From the NCBI RefSeq assembly GCF_900101965.1, contig NZ_FNAP01000002.1, positions 62,001 to 126,000 of the forward strand: a stretch of DNA of 64,000 bases, given 5' to 3'. The notes under the pieces are model-generated. The model did not search any database. It saw only the letters and a list, made by a program, of their open reading frames with translations, and was not told where the DNA came from. The stretch's first letter is position 1. Every line of letters starts with the position of its first letter. Origin of the DNA: Rhodospira trueperi (GTDB lineage: Bacteria > Pseudomonadota > Alphaproteobacteria > Rhodospirillales > Rhodospirillaceae). Position numbers and translations under genes: made by a program. Of the stretch, positions 1 to 8,460 are shown one piece after another.

Positions 1-120
1 CACGAAGGTCGGCCCCAGGCCCATGGCGGCGGTCGTCAGGCCGCAGAAGGCCATGAAGCTGCGCCGTGAGATGCCGTGGCGGCGCATCACATCATAGAAC
101 GTTTCGATTCCCGAGGACAT
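1..120 (-). CDS. hupS: [NiFe] uptake hydrogenase small subunit, N-terminal fragment
   Basis: Reading leftward from ATG at 120 gives 40 open codons that run off the window. The residues [18 protein letters not shown] are the classic start of membrane-bound uptake hydrogenase small subunits: a twin-arginine export signal (SRRSFM at residues 18-23) followed by a hydrophobic stretch. The family carries the electron-transferring Fe-S clusters and is exported folded, together with the large subunit, by the Tat system. A strong ribosome site (GGGGGAGG) lies seven bases before the ATG. The gene is divergent from hupK-hyp, as expected of a hydrogenase locus. It is also called hupA or hyaA. Only the signal region is visible, so catalytic features cannot be checked. 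Confidence 0.85.
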   Translation of the reverse strand, partial: MSSGIETFYDVMRRHGISRRSFMAFCGLTTAAMGLGPTFV

Positions 121-467
121 GGTGCCTCCCCCAAATGGTTCGCTTCGTTTTGCGTGCGCCATCCCGACGCGGTGAGGATCGCGTGTCCGCCGCCATGCGC
201 CGCGCGCATTCCTCCGGCCGCCAGATCGGCTCGCGACCGACGGGATCGAGCGGCCGCGTTTCGGAAGGCTCTCCCGAATTTCAGAAGGTTGCCGGCTCTC
301 GGCGAAGGCGTCCCAGCGCAGCGCCCCGATTCAGATTGACAATTCTCAAGCCACAAGAGAAAACCACAATTCCTATCCGGTATGCAAGAACGTTGATTCG
401 GCTCCGGCACGATCTCCGACCAAATCCGCCCGCTATGCTGCGACTGCGAAACACTTGTGGAGGGAAC
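121..467. other. Intergenic region between divergent hydrogenase genes
   Basis: These 347 bases separate the divergent hydrogenase structural and maturation genes and must hold both promoters. The stretch around 330-400 is richer in A and T than its surroundings and contains TTGACA at 336-341, but no convincing -10 box follows at the right distance. No clear sigma-54 -24/-12 pair was found on either strand. Two imperfect copies of AAxCCACAA (near 349 and 362) could be regulator contacts, which is speculative. No gene is supported here. Confidence 0.4.
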
Positions 468-1685
468 ATGGATCGACCCCCTCGTCCGTCGCCGACCAAC
501 CCGGGGCTGCGGGCGGACCGCGACCGGCTGTCGGTGGCGCTGGACGTCGCGGACGACCGCGTCGTGGGGGTCGGTCTGGAGTCCTCGCGGCGCGCCGACG
601 TGGCCCGGGTGCTGATCGGTCAGCCGGTGGGGGCGGCGGTGCGGCTGGTCGGGCTTTTGTTCTCGCTGTGCGGCGTGGCGCAGACGGTGGCGGCGGTGCA
701 GGCGGCGGAGGCGGCCACCGGCGCGCGGGCCTCGTCGGCGACGAACGGCGCGCGCCATGCGGTGGTGCTGTGCGAGGCCGTGGAACAGAGCGTGCTGCGG
801 CTGGGGATGGACTGGCCGGCGGTGGCCGGGACGGCGCCGGATATCGAGGCCGTGCGCGACCTGCGGCACGGCGTGGCGGCGGCGCGTCGGGCGGCCTCCG
901 TCGCGTCATGGGACCGCATCGGCGGCGCGGCGGCCGGGGCGCGCTGGCCGCCGCCCGCCCTGGGCGCGGCGGTGGCGCCGATGACGGCGGACATCCGCGC
1001 GCTGGTGTTCGGGGATGCGCCCGTGCCGGAAACGGAGGCGGCCTTGGCGGATCTGGCGGCGTCGGGGCGCGGTTCGGTGTCGGGCGCGCTCGCCCTGGCC
1101 CTGGACGACGGGGCCGGCGGCGTGGCGGACGCGGCCGTGGCGCCCCTGCGCGACTGGGACCTTGGGACGTTTGCCGCGCGGCTGTCCGGATCGAACGGTC
1201 TCGCTTTCGCGGCCCGTCCCGACTGGCGCGGCGCCCCGGCGGAAACGGGCGCGCTGGCCCGACTGGACGGTCACCCCCTGGTGGCGGGACTGCGTGCCCG
1301 CGGCGCCGGTCTGGCCGCTCGGCTCGCGGCGCGGCTGCTGGATCTGGACCGCATGCTGGCCGCGCTGGCCGACTTGGCCCACGGTGCGGCGGCGCCACCG
1401 CCGGCCGCGTTGTCCGATGGTCCCGGTCGGGGCCTGTCGGCTGTGGACACGGCGCGCGGCCTGCTGGTCCACCGGGTGACGCTGGACGGCGGACGGGTCG
1501 CCGACTGGCGCATCGTGGCGCCGACCGAATGGACGTTCCATCCCGACGGCGCCCTGGCCCGGGTACCGCTGGGCTGGCCGGCCGGCGACCGGACGGCGCT
1601 GCTGCGACGGGTGCGGCTGCTGGTGGCGGCCATGGACCCCTGCGTGGCTCACGACGTGGCGATCCGCGAGGCGGCTCATGCATGA
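468..1685 (+). CDS. hupK: HupK-like hydrogenase assembly protein (degenerate large-subunit homologue)
   Basis: A 405-residue protein starting at ATG 468, with GGAGGG just upstream. Two places recall the [NiFe] hydrogenase large subunit: an internal LFSLCGVAQTVAAVQAAE near residue 65, equivalent to the first CxxC region but with one cysteine, and a C-terminal DPCVAHDV, equivalent to DPCxxCxxH but without the second cysteine. HupK proteins of rhizobia and Rhodobacter are such non-catalytic relatives and are thought to act as a scaffold or chaperone during insertion of the Fe(CN)2CO group. Its 3' end overlaps hypA by 8 bases, so the two are probably translationally coupled. The very high GC and the alanine/arginine-rich middle make internal alignment hard by eye. 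Confidence 0.75.
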   Translation: MDRPPRPSPTNPGLRADRDRLSVALDVADDRVVGVGLESSRRADVARVLIGQPVGAAVRLVGLLFSLCGVAQTVAAVQAAEAATGARASSATNGARHAVVLCEAVEQSVLRLGMDWPAVAGTAPDIEAVRDLRHGVAAARRAASVASWDRIGGAAAGARWPPPALGAAVAPMTADIRALVFGDAPVPETEAALADLAASGRGSVSGALALALDDGAGGVADAAVAPLRDWDLGTFAARLSGSNGLAFAARPDWRGAPAETGALARLDGHPLVAGLRARGAGLAARLAARLLDLDRMLAALADLAHGAAAPPPAALSDGPGRGLSAVDTARGLLVHRVTLDGGRVADWRIVAPTEWTFHPDGALARVPLGWPAGDRTALLRRVRLLVAAMDPCVAHDVAIREAAHA

Positions 1686-2019
1686 GATGGCGCTGACCGA
1701 AAGCATCCGGCGCCTTCTGGAGGCGGAGGCCGAACGCCAGAGTTTCTCGGCCGTGCGGGTGGTGCGCCTGGAGTTGGGGGCGCTGTCGCACGCCGACCCG
1801 GAGGCCATGCGCTTCTGCTTCGACGCCGTTATGCGCGGCTCGCTGGCGGAGGGCGCCCGGCTGGAGATCGAGCGCACGCCGGGCACCGGCTGGTGCATGA
1901 TATGCGCGCGCGAAATCACCGTGGCGCGGCGGTTCGATCCGTGCCCCCATTGCGGCGGACATCAGATCCAGGTGACCGCCGGCGACGAGATGCGACTCAA
2001 GGACCTGGAGGTGGTGTGA
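1678..2019 (+). CDS. hypA: HypA nickel metallochaperone
   Basis: 113 residues beginning [10 protein letters not shown], the signature HypA start in which the N-terminal amine and His2 bind nickel. The structural zinc site is present in modified form: CMICAR near residue 72 and CPHCGG near residue 91. The length matches the family. HypA works with HypB to deliver nickel to the hydrogenase large-subunit precursor in the cytoplasm. It overlaps hupK upstream, and its TGA shares one base with the ATG of hypB. Confidence 0.95.
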   Translation: MHEMALTESIRRLLEAEAERQSFSAVRVVRLELGALSHADPEAMRFCFDAVMRGSLAEGARLEIERTPGTGWCMICAREITVARRFDPCPHCGGHQIQVTAGDEMRLKDLEVV

Positions 2020-2963
2020 TGTGCGGTGTGTGCGGATGCGGACAGGCGACCATCGACGGACGGCCCGCGCAAGGCGCGCCCGGCCATCATCACGGTCATG
2101 ATCATCGTCATGACCACCATCACCATCACGGCCATGATCACGACCACGACCACGATCACGGGCACGATCACGGGCACGATCACGGGCACGATCACGGGCA
2201 CGATCACGGGCACGATCACGGGCACGATCACGGGCACGATCACGGGCACCATCACCACCACGCCGACCCGGACCCGGCTGCCGCCCGCGTCGTCCAGGTC
2301 GAGCGCGATATCCTGGCCGAGAACGACCGCCTCGCCGCCGCCAACCGGGCTTGGTTCGCCGAGCGCGGCGTGCTGGCGCTGAACCTCGTCTCCTCGCCCG
2401 GATCGGGCAAGACGACCCTGCTCGCCCGCACCATCGCCGACCTGAAGGGGACCCGACCGCTGGCGGTGATCGAGGGCGATCAGCAGACCGACCTGGACGC
2501 CGAGCGCATCCGGGCGACCGGCGCCCCGGCGGTGCAGGTCAACACCGGCAAAGGCTGCCATCTCGATGCCGCCATGGTGGCCCGCGCCGCCGCGTCGCTG
2601 GACCCGGCCGAGGGCACGCTGCTGTTCATCGAGAACGTCGGCAACCTCGTCTGTCCGGCCGCCTTCGACCTGGGCGAGGGGGGCCGGGTGGTCATCCTCT
2701 CGGTCACCGAGGGCGAGGACAAGCCGCTGAAATACCCGGATATGTTCCACGCCGCCGACCTGATGATCCTGAACAAGATCGACCTGCTGCCGCATGTGAC
2801 GTTCGATGTCGACCGCTGTGTCGACTATGCGCGGCGCATCAATCCGAAGCTGCCGGTGCTGTCGCTGTCGGCGACCACCGGACAGGGCATGGCGGCCTGG
2901 ATCGACTGGAGTCTGTCGCGCCGTCCGGCGGCTCGGGCGCGCGCCGGGGCGAGGTCGGCATGA
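2019..2963 (+). CDS. hypB: HypB GTPase with histidine-rich nickel-storage region
   Basis: A 314-residue SIMIBI-class GTPase for nickel insertion. The N-terminus starts MCGVCGCG, the high-affinity metal motif of some HypB proteins. Residues about 23-85 are almost entirely His, Asp and Gly, including seven exact 12-base units coding GHDH, typical of HypB proteins that also store nickel. The GTPase part has the P-loop [15 protein letters not shown], the metal-site [14 protein letters not shown] and NKID. The start overlaps the hypA stop (GTGATG) and the end overlaps the next gene (ATGA), so translation of the operon is coupled. The GHDH array is slippage-prone and its length may vary between strains. 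Confidence 0.96.
   Translation: MCGVCGCGQATIDGRPAQGAPGHHHGHDHRHDHHHHHGHDHDHDHDHGHDHGHDHGHDHGHDHGHDHGHDHGHDHGHHHHHADPDPAAARVVQVERDILAENDRLAAANRAWFAERGVLALNLVSSPGSGKTTLLARTIADLKGTRPLAVIEGDQQTDLDAERIRATGAPAVQVNTGKGCHLDAAMVARAAASLDPAEGTLLFIENVGNLVCPAAFDLGEGGRVVILSVTEGEDKPLKYPDMFHAADLMILNKIDLLPHVTFDVDRCVDYARRINPKLPVLSLSATTGQGMAAWIDWSLSRRPAARARAGARSA
2160..2243 (+). repeat. Tandem 12-bp repeat inside hypB, seven exact units
   Basis: Seven consecutive exact copies of GGGCACGATCAC, each coding Gly-His-Asp-His, followed by a degenerate eighth unit (GGGCACCATCAC). The unit length keeps the reading frame, so copy-number changes would alter only the length of the metal-binding arm. Confidence 0.95.
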
Positions 2964-4108
2964 CCGCGCTGGCGCGGAGCCAAGTGGACGAGGGGCTGGC
3001 CTGGGCTGGCGCCGTGCCCGGTGCGCCGCCCTTGCCGGTGGCCGGCCTGGGCGCTTATCTGAAGGCCGCCGTTGCGGTGATGGCCGATGGGCGGGCCTGC
3101 CTCTCCCAGGCCACCGGCGACCTGGGCGACGTGGCCACTCGGCGCGCCTATGACGCCGTGGTGGCCGACATGCTGTCCCGGCTCGGGGCGCCGCTGCGCG
3201 TCATCGCCCACGACCTGCACCCGGACTTCCATTCCACCCACGCCGCGTGCGCGCTGGCCGAGGCGACCGGCGCGGTCGCCCTGCCGGTGCAGCACCACCA
3301 TGCCCACATCGCCGCCGTGGCGGCCGAGCACGGCCACGCCGGACCGCTGCTGGGGTTGGCGCTGGACGGCTTCGGCCTGGGGCCGGGCGCCGAATCCTGG
3401 GGCGGTGAACTGCTGCGCGTGGATGGCACCGCGTTCGAGCGCCTGGGCCATCTGCGCCGCCTGCCGCAGCCGGGGGGCGACATCGCCGCGCGCGAGCCGT
3501 GGCGCATGGCGGCGGCGGCCCTGTTCGCGCTGGGCCGGGCGGACGACATCGCGCCGCGCTTCGCCGACCGGACCCACGCCGGCATGATCGGCCAGATCAT
3601 GGCGCGCGGCCTGAACAGCCCTGAGACAAGCTCGGCCGGGCGTCTGTTCGATGCCGCGTGCGGCCTGCTGGGCGTGCATCCCGTGGCGGATTTCGAGGGG
3701 CAGGCCCCGATGGCGCTGGAAGCCATGGTCACGACGCCCCGGGTGATGGCGGACGGCTACGTGATCGGGGACGACGGTGTGCTGGACGTGCTGCCCCTTC
3801 TGGACGCCCTCAGCGCCACCGGAATGACGTCGGAGGACGGCGCCGACCTGTTCCACGGCACGCTCGCCGCCGCGCTGGTGGCTTGGGCCGCCCACGCCGC
3901 CGAGACCACCGGGATCGGCGTCGTGGGGCTGTCCGGCGGCTGCTTCTTCAACAGGGTGCTGACCGCCGCCGTGGTCGAGGGGTTGACCGCGCGCGGCCTG
4001 ACGGTCTTGGCCCACCGCCACGTCTCGCCGGGCGACCCGGGGCTGAGCCTGGGTCAAGCCTGGATCGCCGCGCATCATGCCGCCATGATGGTCGCCCCAT
4101 CTGCATAA
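2960..4108 (+). CDS. hypF: Short HypF: Kae1-like carbamoyltransferase domain only
   Basis: 382 residues matching only the C-terminal half of HypF. Visible motifs are QHHHAHIAA (metal-binding His cluster), [27 protein letters not shown] and [11 protein letters not shown]. Full HypF is about 750 residues and also has acylphosphatase, zinc-finger and YrdC-like domains, which turn carbamoyl phosphate into carbamoyl-AMP; none of these is here. The frame upstream of 2960 lies over hypB and shows no remnant of them, and the ATG overlaps the hypB stop (ATGA), so the short form looks like the intended product. Naturally short HypF proteins are known, for example HypF1 of Ralstonia eutropha. It should transfer the carbamoyl group to HypE, with activation supplied by another protein. 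Confidence 0.88.
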   Translation: MTALARSQVDEGLAWAGAVPGAPPLPVAGLGAYLKAAVAVMADGRACLSQATGDLGDVATRRAYDAVVADMLSRLGAPLRVIAHDLHPDFHSTHAACALAEATGAVALPVQHHHAHIAAVAAEHGHAGPLLGLALDGFGLGPGAESWGGELLRVDGTAFERLGHLRRLPQPGGDIAAREPWRMAAAALFALGRADDIAPRFADRTHAGMIGQIMARGLNSPETSSAGRLFDAACGLLGVHPVADFEGQAPMALEAMVTTPRVMADGYVIGDDGVLDVLPLLDALSATGMTSEDGADLFHGTLAAALVAWAAHAAETTGIGVVGLSGGCFFNRVLTAAVVEGLTARGLTVLAHRHVSPGDPGLSLGQAWIAAHHAAMMVAPSA

Positions 4109-4135
4109 GGGCTGCCTCAAGAGGGAAAGCCTGCC

Positions 4136-4384
4136 ATGTGCCTCGCCGTGCCCGCCCTGGTGACCGACCTGCTGCCCGACGCCATGGCCCGCGTCGATGT
4201 CGGCGGCATCGGCAAGACCGTCTCCGTTGCGCTGGTCGATGATCTGGCCGTCGGCGACTACGTCATTCTGCATGTGGGCTTCGCCCTGTCCCGGCTGGAC
4301 CCGGAAGAGGCGGAGAAGACCCTCGCCCTGATGCGCGAGGTGGCGGACCTGGAGGCCGCCGCGCCGGCGGGGACGGCGTTATGA
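4136..4384 (+). CDS. hypC: HypC hydrogenase assembly chaperone
   Basis: 82 residues starting MCLAVPALV, the HypC/HybG signature in which Cys2 (after Met removal, the N-terminal residue) binds the iron being assembled and contacts the large-subunit precursor. It forms the HypC-HypD scaffold for Fe(CN)2CO synthesis. GAGGGAAAG lies ahead of the start. The stop overlaps the hypD start (ATGATGA), giving equimolar coupled synthesis. Confidence 0.96.
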   Translation: MCLAVPALVTDLLPDAMARVDVGGIGKTVSVALVDDLAVGDYVILHVGFALSRLDPEEAEKTLALMREVADLEAAAPAGTAL

Positions 4385-5556
4385 TGAAATACCTGGATGA
4401 GTACCGCGACCCGACCGTGGCCCGGGGGCTGGCCCGGGCCATCGCCACCGCCGTTCGCCCCGGCAGACCCTATCGCCTCATGGAATTCTGCGGCGGCCAC
4501 ACCCATGCCATCGTCAACCAGGGCCTCGCCCACCTGTTGCCGGAGGCGGTGCACCTGATCCACGGTCCCGGCTGCCCGGTGTGCGTGCTGCCGGTGGGCC
4601 GGCTCGACATGGCGCTGGCGCTGGTGCGCGCCCATCCGGAGGTCACCCTGTGCACCTACGGCGACCTGATGCGCGTGCCGGCCAGCGGCGGTGATACGCT
4701 GCACAGGGCGCGCGCCGACGGTGCCGACGTGCGCATGGTCTATTCGACGCTGGATGTCCTGACGCTGGCCCGCGACAACCCCGGCCGCTCGGTGGTGTTC
4801 ATGGCCATCGGTTTCGAGACCACGACACCGCCGACCGCCCTGCTGCTGTCCCAGGCGCGGGCGGAGGGGCTGGCGAACCTGTCGGTGTTCTGTAACCACG
4901 TTCTCACGCCGCCGGCCATCGGCGCGATCCTGGGCGGCGTGGGATCGGACAGCCCGCTCGACGGTGTCATCGGCCCGGCCCACGTCTCCACCGTGATCGG
5001 CAGCGAGGCCTACCGGCCGGGCGCCGAGCGGTTCCGGGTGCCGGTGGTGATCGCCGGGTTCGAGCCCTTGGACATTCTGCGCGCCATCCTGATGCTGATC
5101 CGCCAGATCAACGACAGCCGCGCGGAGGTGGAAACCGAGTATACCCGCGCGGTGCGGCCCGATGGCAACGCGAAGGCCCAGGCGGTGATGGAGAGCGTGT
5201 TCAGCGTGCGGCCGTCCTTCGAATGGCGCGGCCTGGGCGCCCTGCCGGACTCCGCGCTGGGCATCCGCGACGCGTTCGCCGCCTGGGACGCCGAGCGCCG
5301 GTTCGACATGCCGCCCCTGACCGGTCGGGAAAACCCGGCCTGCGACTGCGGTTCGGTGCTCAAGGGCGCGCTGGACCCGCGCGACTGCCGCTTGTTCGGC
5401 AGGGGCTGCACCCCCGAGCGGCCCCAGGGTGCGTGCATGGTCTCGGCGGAGGGCGCCTGCGCCGCCGCCTGGACCCAGGGACCGTCGCCGGCGCACGCCG
5501 CCCGCGCCGGGGAAAGCGCGAACACGCGAGTTGCCCCCGACTCCGCCGTGATATAG
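4381..5556 (+). CDS. hypD: HypD hydrogenase maturation Fe-S protein
   Basis: 391 residues with the HypD hallmarks: EFCGGHTH near residue 35, GPGCPVCVLP near residue 61 (CxxC, iron and disulfide site) and a C-terminal cysteine group (CDCG, DCRLFGRGC, GACMVSAEGAC) that ligates the [4Fe-4S] cluster. HypD holds the iron with HypC while CN and CO are attached. It runs about 30 residues past the last cysteines, slightly longer than usual. The start could be 4381 or 4384 (ATGATG). hypE, often the next gene, is not here; an unrelated envelope gene follows. Confidence 0.95.
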   Translation: MMKYLDEYRDPTVARGLARAIATAVRPGRPYRLMEFCGGHTHAIVNQGLAHLLPEAVHLIHGPGCPVCVLPVGRLDMALALVRAHPEVTLCTYGDLMRVPASGGDTLHRARADGADVRMVYSTLDVLTLARDNPGRSVVFMAIGFETTTPPTALLLSQARAEGLANLSVFCNHVLTPPAIGAILGGVGSDSPLDGVIGPAHVSTVIGSEAYRPGAERFRVPVVIAGFEPLDILRAILMLIRQINDSRAEVETEYTRAVRPDGNAKAQAVMESVFSVRPSFEWRGLGALPDSALGIRDAFAAWDAERRFDMPPLTGRENPACDCGSVLKGALDPRDCRLFGRGCTPERPQGACMVSAEGACAAAWTQGPSPAHAARAGESANTRVAPDSAVI

Positions 5557-5639
5557 GGTGAGCCCTGATCGGGACCGCGCGAACGGGCGGCCCCGAAACC
5601 GCGTTCGGGATACACTCTTCCAGCAGGCACGAGCCGGCC

Positions 5640-7208
5640 ATGCGCGTCAAACGATCCGTGACCCAAACCACGTCCCGACCTGTCGCAGCCGCGTGGACGG
5701 CCGCGTCGGCCGGGATCCTGTTGGCGGCGGCCACTGTCCTGCCCGGATCGGCGCTGGCGCAGTCGGGGCAGCCGAATGTCATCGTCAACCCCGCCTTCGC
5801 CGGGGCGTCTGCTCCCGCCGTCAACCAGGGATACGGGGCACAGGGATACGGGGCACAGGGATACGGGACGCCAGGATACGGCATGGGGACGATGACGGTG
5901 CAGCCGTCGCCGAACGCACCCCCGCCCGTTGTCGGCTCGCCCCTGCAATTGCCGCCCCGTGGCATGCCCCGTTCGCAACTGACCGTGCCGTTCAACGCCT
6001 ACGGGTCGGGTCCGCCCCCCCTGATCTCCGGCATGCCGGGAACGGCGTATCCGTCCCGACCGGCGCCGCCGCCGGCGACCGCGCCGGGGTCGACCCTGAC
6101 GACCGGGCCGTCCGCGCAGGCGCCCGCCCGCCCGGCGACGGCCTCCATGCCGCCGGACGCGCCGACGCCGCCGTCCAGCGCGAACACCCCGTCACCACCG
6201 CCGCCGCCGCCGGTGCCGGACGCCGTCGCCGCCGTGCCCGCGCCCGCCGCGGACTCCGAAGTCGAGACCGGGGCGGAACCACCGGCAACGCCCCGCATGG
6301 CCGACACGCCCCCCGCCCCACCAGCGGACCCACGGGCGGTCGCCGCCCCCGCGACCGCCCCGCAAGCGGCCCCGGAGCCGGAACCGGTTGCGCGGCCAGC
6401 ACCGGAGCCCGAACCCGCGCCCGAACCCGAACCGGCCGCCGCGCCGGCCGGTCCGCCGCCGCCGGTGTCGGTGACCATGGCCAAGCCCGATGCGCCGCCG
6501 CGCCCGCGCTCGCCGGCGTCCGCGACCGGGCCGGTTCGCACGCGTCTGGCCGCCGGCACCACCCGCCTGACCACGGATCTCAGCGGACGCGTCGCACCCG
6601 CGCCGCCGCCGCTGGAAATCCAGGGGCAGACCTCCACCCGCCTTTCGGCTCCGGCGCGGCCTGAACCGGCATCGGCGCCGGCAACGCCCCCGGTTCCGGA
6701 ACCGCCAGCGCCGGCCCCCCCGCCCTCGACTCCGGCGGCCAGCGCCGAGCCGCCGCCCGACACGTCCGCCCGGCTGCCGGATTCCGACACGGTCTTCGAA
6801 GCCGCACCCGTCGCGGACAACGCAGCCGAGGCAACGGCCCCGCAGGTCGCGGCCCGACCCGCCGAGCCCCCTCCGTCCCCCGGCTCCGTCACGCCGGCCG
6901 GGGGGACCGTGAGCGTCTTGTTCGACGGGGACAGCACCACCCTGCCGGACTCGGGTCGCGCCATCCTGGATCGGGTGGCCGCCGTGCTGGACGGCAATTC
7001 CGCCGCGCGCGCCACCGTTCGGGCCTACGCCGACGGCGGCGGTGACGCCAACCAGGCCCGCCGCACCTCGCTGTCGCGGGCGTTGTCGGTGCGCGCCTAT
7101 CTCATCGACAAGGGCCTGGCCAGCGCGCGCATCGATGTGCGCGCCTTGGGCAACCAGTCCGGCGACGGCAACAAGGACCGGGTCGATGTGGTCACGTCTG
7201 ATCGCTGA
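5640..7208 (+). CDS. Exported Pro/Ala-rich protein with C-terminal OmpA-like domain
   Basis: 522 residues. A signal peptide ends near LPGSALAQ (about residue 41). A short Gln-Gly-Tyr-Gly repeat follows (about residues 63-82), then roughly 300 residues of proline/alanine-rich low complexity, which would form an extended arm. The last 100 residues resemble the OmpA/MotB peptidoglycan-binding fold: a beta segment VSVLFDGDSTTLPDSG, then SRALSVRAYLIDKGL and the usual closing region. The glycan-contacting aspartate region is degenerate. The gene heads a run with a MotA/ExbB-like and a MotB-like gene 27 and 43 bases apart, so it is probably a periplasmic partner of that energised complex. No precise function can be assigned. 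Confidence 0.7.
   Translation: MRVKRSVTQTTSRPVAAAWTAASAGILLAAATVLPGSALAQSGQPNVIVNPAFAGASAPAVNQGYGAQGYGAQGYGTPGYGMGTMTVQPSPNAPPPVVGSPLQLPPRGMPRSQLTVPFNAYGSGPPPLISGMPGTAYPSRPAPPPATAPGSTLTTGPSAQAPARPATASMPPDAPTPPSSANTPSPPPPPPVPDAVAAVPAPAADSEVETGAEPPATPRMADTPPAPPADPRAVAAPATAPQAAPEPEPVARPAPEPEPAPEPEPAAAPAGPPPPVSVTMAKPDAPPRPRSPASATGPVRTRLAAGTTRLTTDLSGRVAPAPPPLEIQGQTSTRLSAPARPEPASAPATPPVPEPPAPAPPPSTPAASAEPPPDTSARLPDSDTVFEAAPVADNAAEATAPQVAARPAEPPPSPGSVTPAGGTVSVLFDGDSTTLPDSGRAILDRVAAVLDGNSAARATVRAYADGGGDANQARRTSLSRALSVRAYLIDKGLASARIDVRALGNQSGDGNKDRVDVVTSDR
5826..5885 (+). repeat. In-frame 15-bp tandem repeat, four units
   Basis: Two exact units CAGGGATACGGGGCA (Gln-Gly-Tyr-Gly-Ala) and two degenerate ones lie in tandem near the start of the OmpA-like gene. 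Confidence 0.85.
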
Positions 7209-7235
7209 TCGAAGCCCCGCGCCGGAGGACCTATC

Positions 7236-8417
7236 ATGACCCGGCCCGGCCGGTTCCTGACGCGCATGGTGCTGTTCGTCGCCGTGGTGGCGGTGGTCGC
7301 GGCGGTGCTGTTCCCGCCGCTGCTGTCGGCCTTCATGGCCAATCCGGCGCTGAATGGCCTGATCCTGTTCGTCGTTCTGTTCGGAATCGCCCTGAACTTC
7401 CGGTTGGTGCTGCGGCTTGGGCCGGAAGTGACCTGGGTGGAGCGCTTCCGCGCTGGCGAGGTGGGGCTGGCCTCCGATCAGGCGCCGCCGCTGCTCAGCG
7501 CCATGGCGCAGATGCTGACGGAGCATAAGGAGACGTCGCTGGGGCGTGGCCGCTTCTCCATCTCGGTGCCGGCCATGCGGTCGCTGATGGACGGCCTCGC
7601 CTCCCGCCTGGACGATGCCCGCGACCTCGCGCGCTATTTCATTGGCCTGTCCATTTTCCTGGGCCTTTTGGGCACGTTCTGGGGCCTGCTGGAGACGGTC
7701 GGCTCCATCGGCGACGTGATCCGCGATCTGACCATCGCCGGGGATAATGTCGAGGCGGTGTTCGACGATCTGAAGAGCGGCCTGGAGGCGCCCCTGTCGG
7801 GCATGGGCACCGCCTTTTCATCGTCGCTGCTCGGGTTGGCAGGATCGCTGATCCTCGGCTTTCTGGATCTTCAATCCAGCCGCGCCCAGAACACCTTCCT
7901 CAACGATCTGGAGGAATGGCTGTCCGGGCTGACCCGCCTGTCGTCCGGGGGTGGGCTGGGCGACGGCGACGGGGGCGGCTCGGTGCCGGCGTACATCCAG
8001 GCGCTGCTGGAACAGACCGCCGACAGCCTCGACGATCTGCAACGCACGATCGCCCGGGGCGAGGAAGGCCGGCTGAGCACGCAGACCCAGATGCGCCACC
8101 TGGTCGAAACCCTGAGCACCCTGGCCGATCAGATGCGCACGGAACAGGCCGTCCTGCTGCGGCTGGCCGAAAGCCATGCCGACCTGCGCCCGCTGATGCA
8201 GCAGCTGGTGGCGGCCACCGAGCAGCGCGACGGCGAGGGCCTGGACGACGCCACCCGTGGCCATATCCGCAACACCGACGCCGCCGTGACCTACATCGCC
8301 AACGAGATGGCCGCCAGTCGCGAGCAGACCGTCAAGGAACTGCGCGCCGAGATCAAACTGCTGGCGCGCACCATCGCCGCCACCGCCGGGGTCCCGGAAC
8401 AGCAACGCCCGGGGTGA
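7236..8417 (+). CDS. MotA/TolQ/ExbB-family proton-channel-like inner-membrane protein
   Basis: 393 residues. Two hydrophobic segments lie at about 9-31 and 38-58, and a pair near 130-150 (FIGLSIFLGLLGTFWGLL) and 190-210 has the Gly-rich sequence of the MotA/ExbB channel family. A long soluble C-terminal helix region follows (about 245-393). GGAGG precedes the ATG. Members of this family use the proton gradient to drive a partner anchored to peptidoglycan or the outer membrane. Here the partners would be the flanking OmpA-domain proteins. The extra N-terminal membrane pair and long tail differ from flagellar MotA, so it is not called MotA. Confidence 0.78.
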   Translation: MTRPGRFLTRMVLFVAVVAVVAAVLFPPLLSAFMANPALNGLILFVVLFGIALNFRLVLRLGPEVTWVERFRAGEVGLASDQAPPLLSAMAQMLTEHKETSLGRGRFSISVPAMRSLMDGLASRLDDARDLARYFIGLSIFLGLLGTFWGLLETVGSIGDVIRDLTIAGDNVEAVFDDLKSGLEAPLSGMGTAFSSSLLGLAGSLILGFLDLQSSRAQNTFLNDLEEWLSGLTRLSSGGGLGDGDGGGSVPAYIQALLEQTADSLDDLQRTIARGEEGRLSTQTQMRHLVETLSTLADQMRTEQAVLLRLAESHADLRPLMQQLVAATEQRDGEGLDDATRGHIRNTDAAVTYIANEMAASREQTVKELRAEIKLLARTIAATAGVPEQQRPG

Positions 8418-8460
8418 GGGCGCCGACAGGGTCGCTGCCGAACAGGATGATGGGAGTGTC

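Noticed and set aside
433-1962. 509-codon minus-strand frame over hupK
   Set aside because: Arg/Pro-rich antisense translation of a GC-rich gene with no family signal; hupK and hypA explain the region.
1962-2795. Minus-strand frame with a VIVP repeat
   Set aside because: Antisense reading of the hypB histidine repeat.
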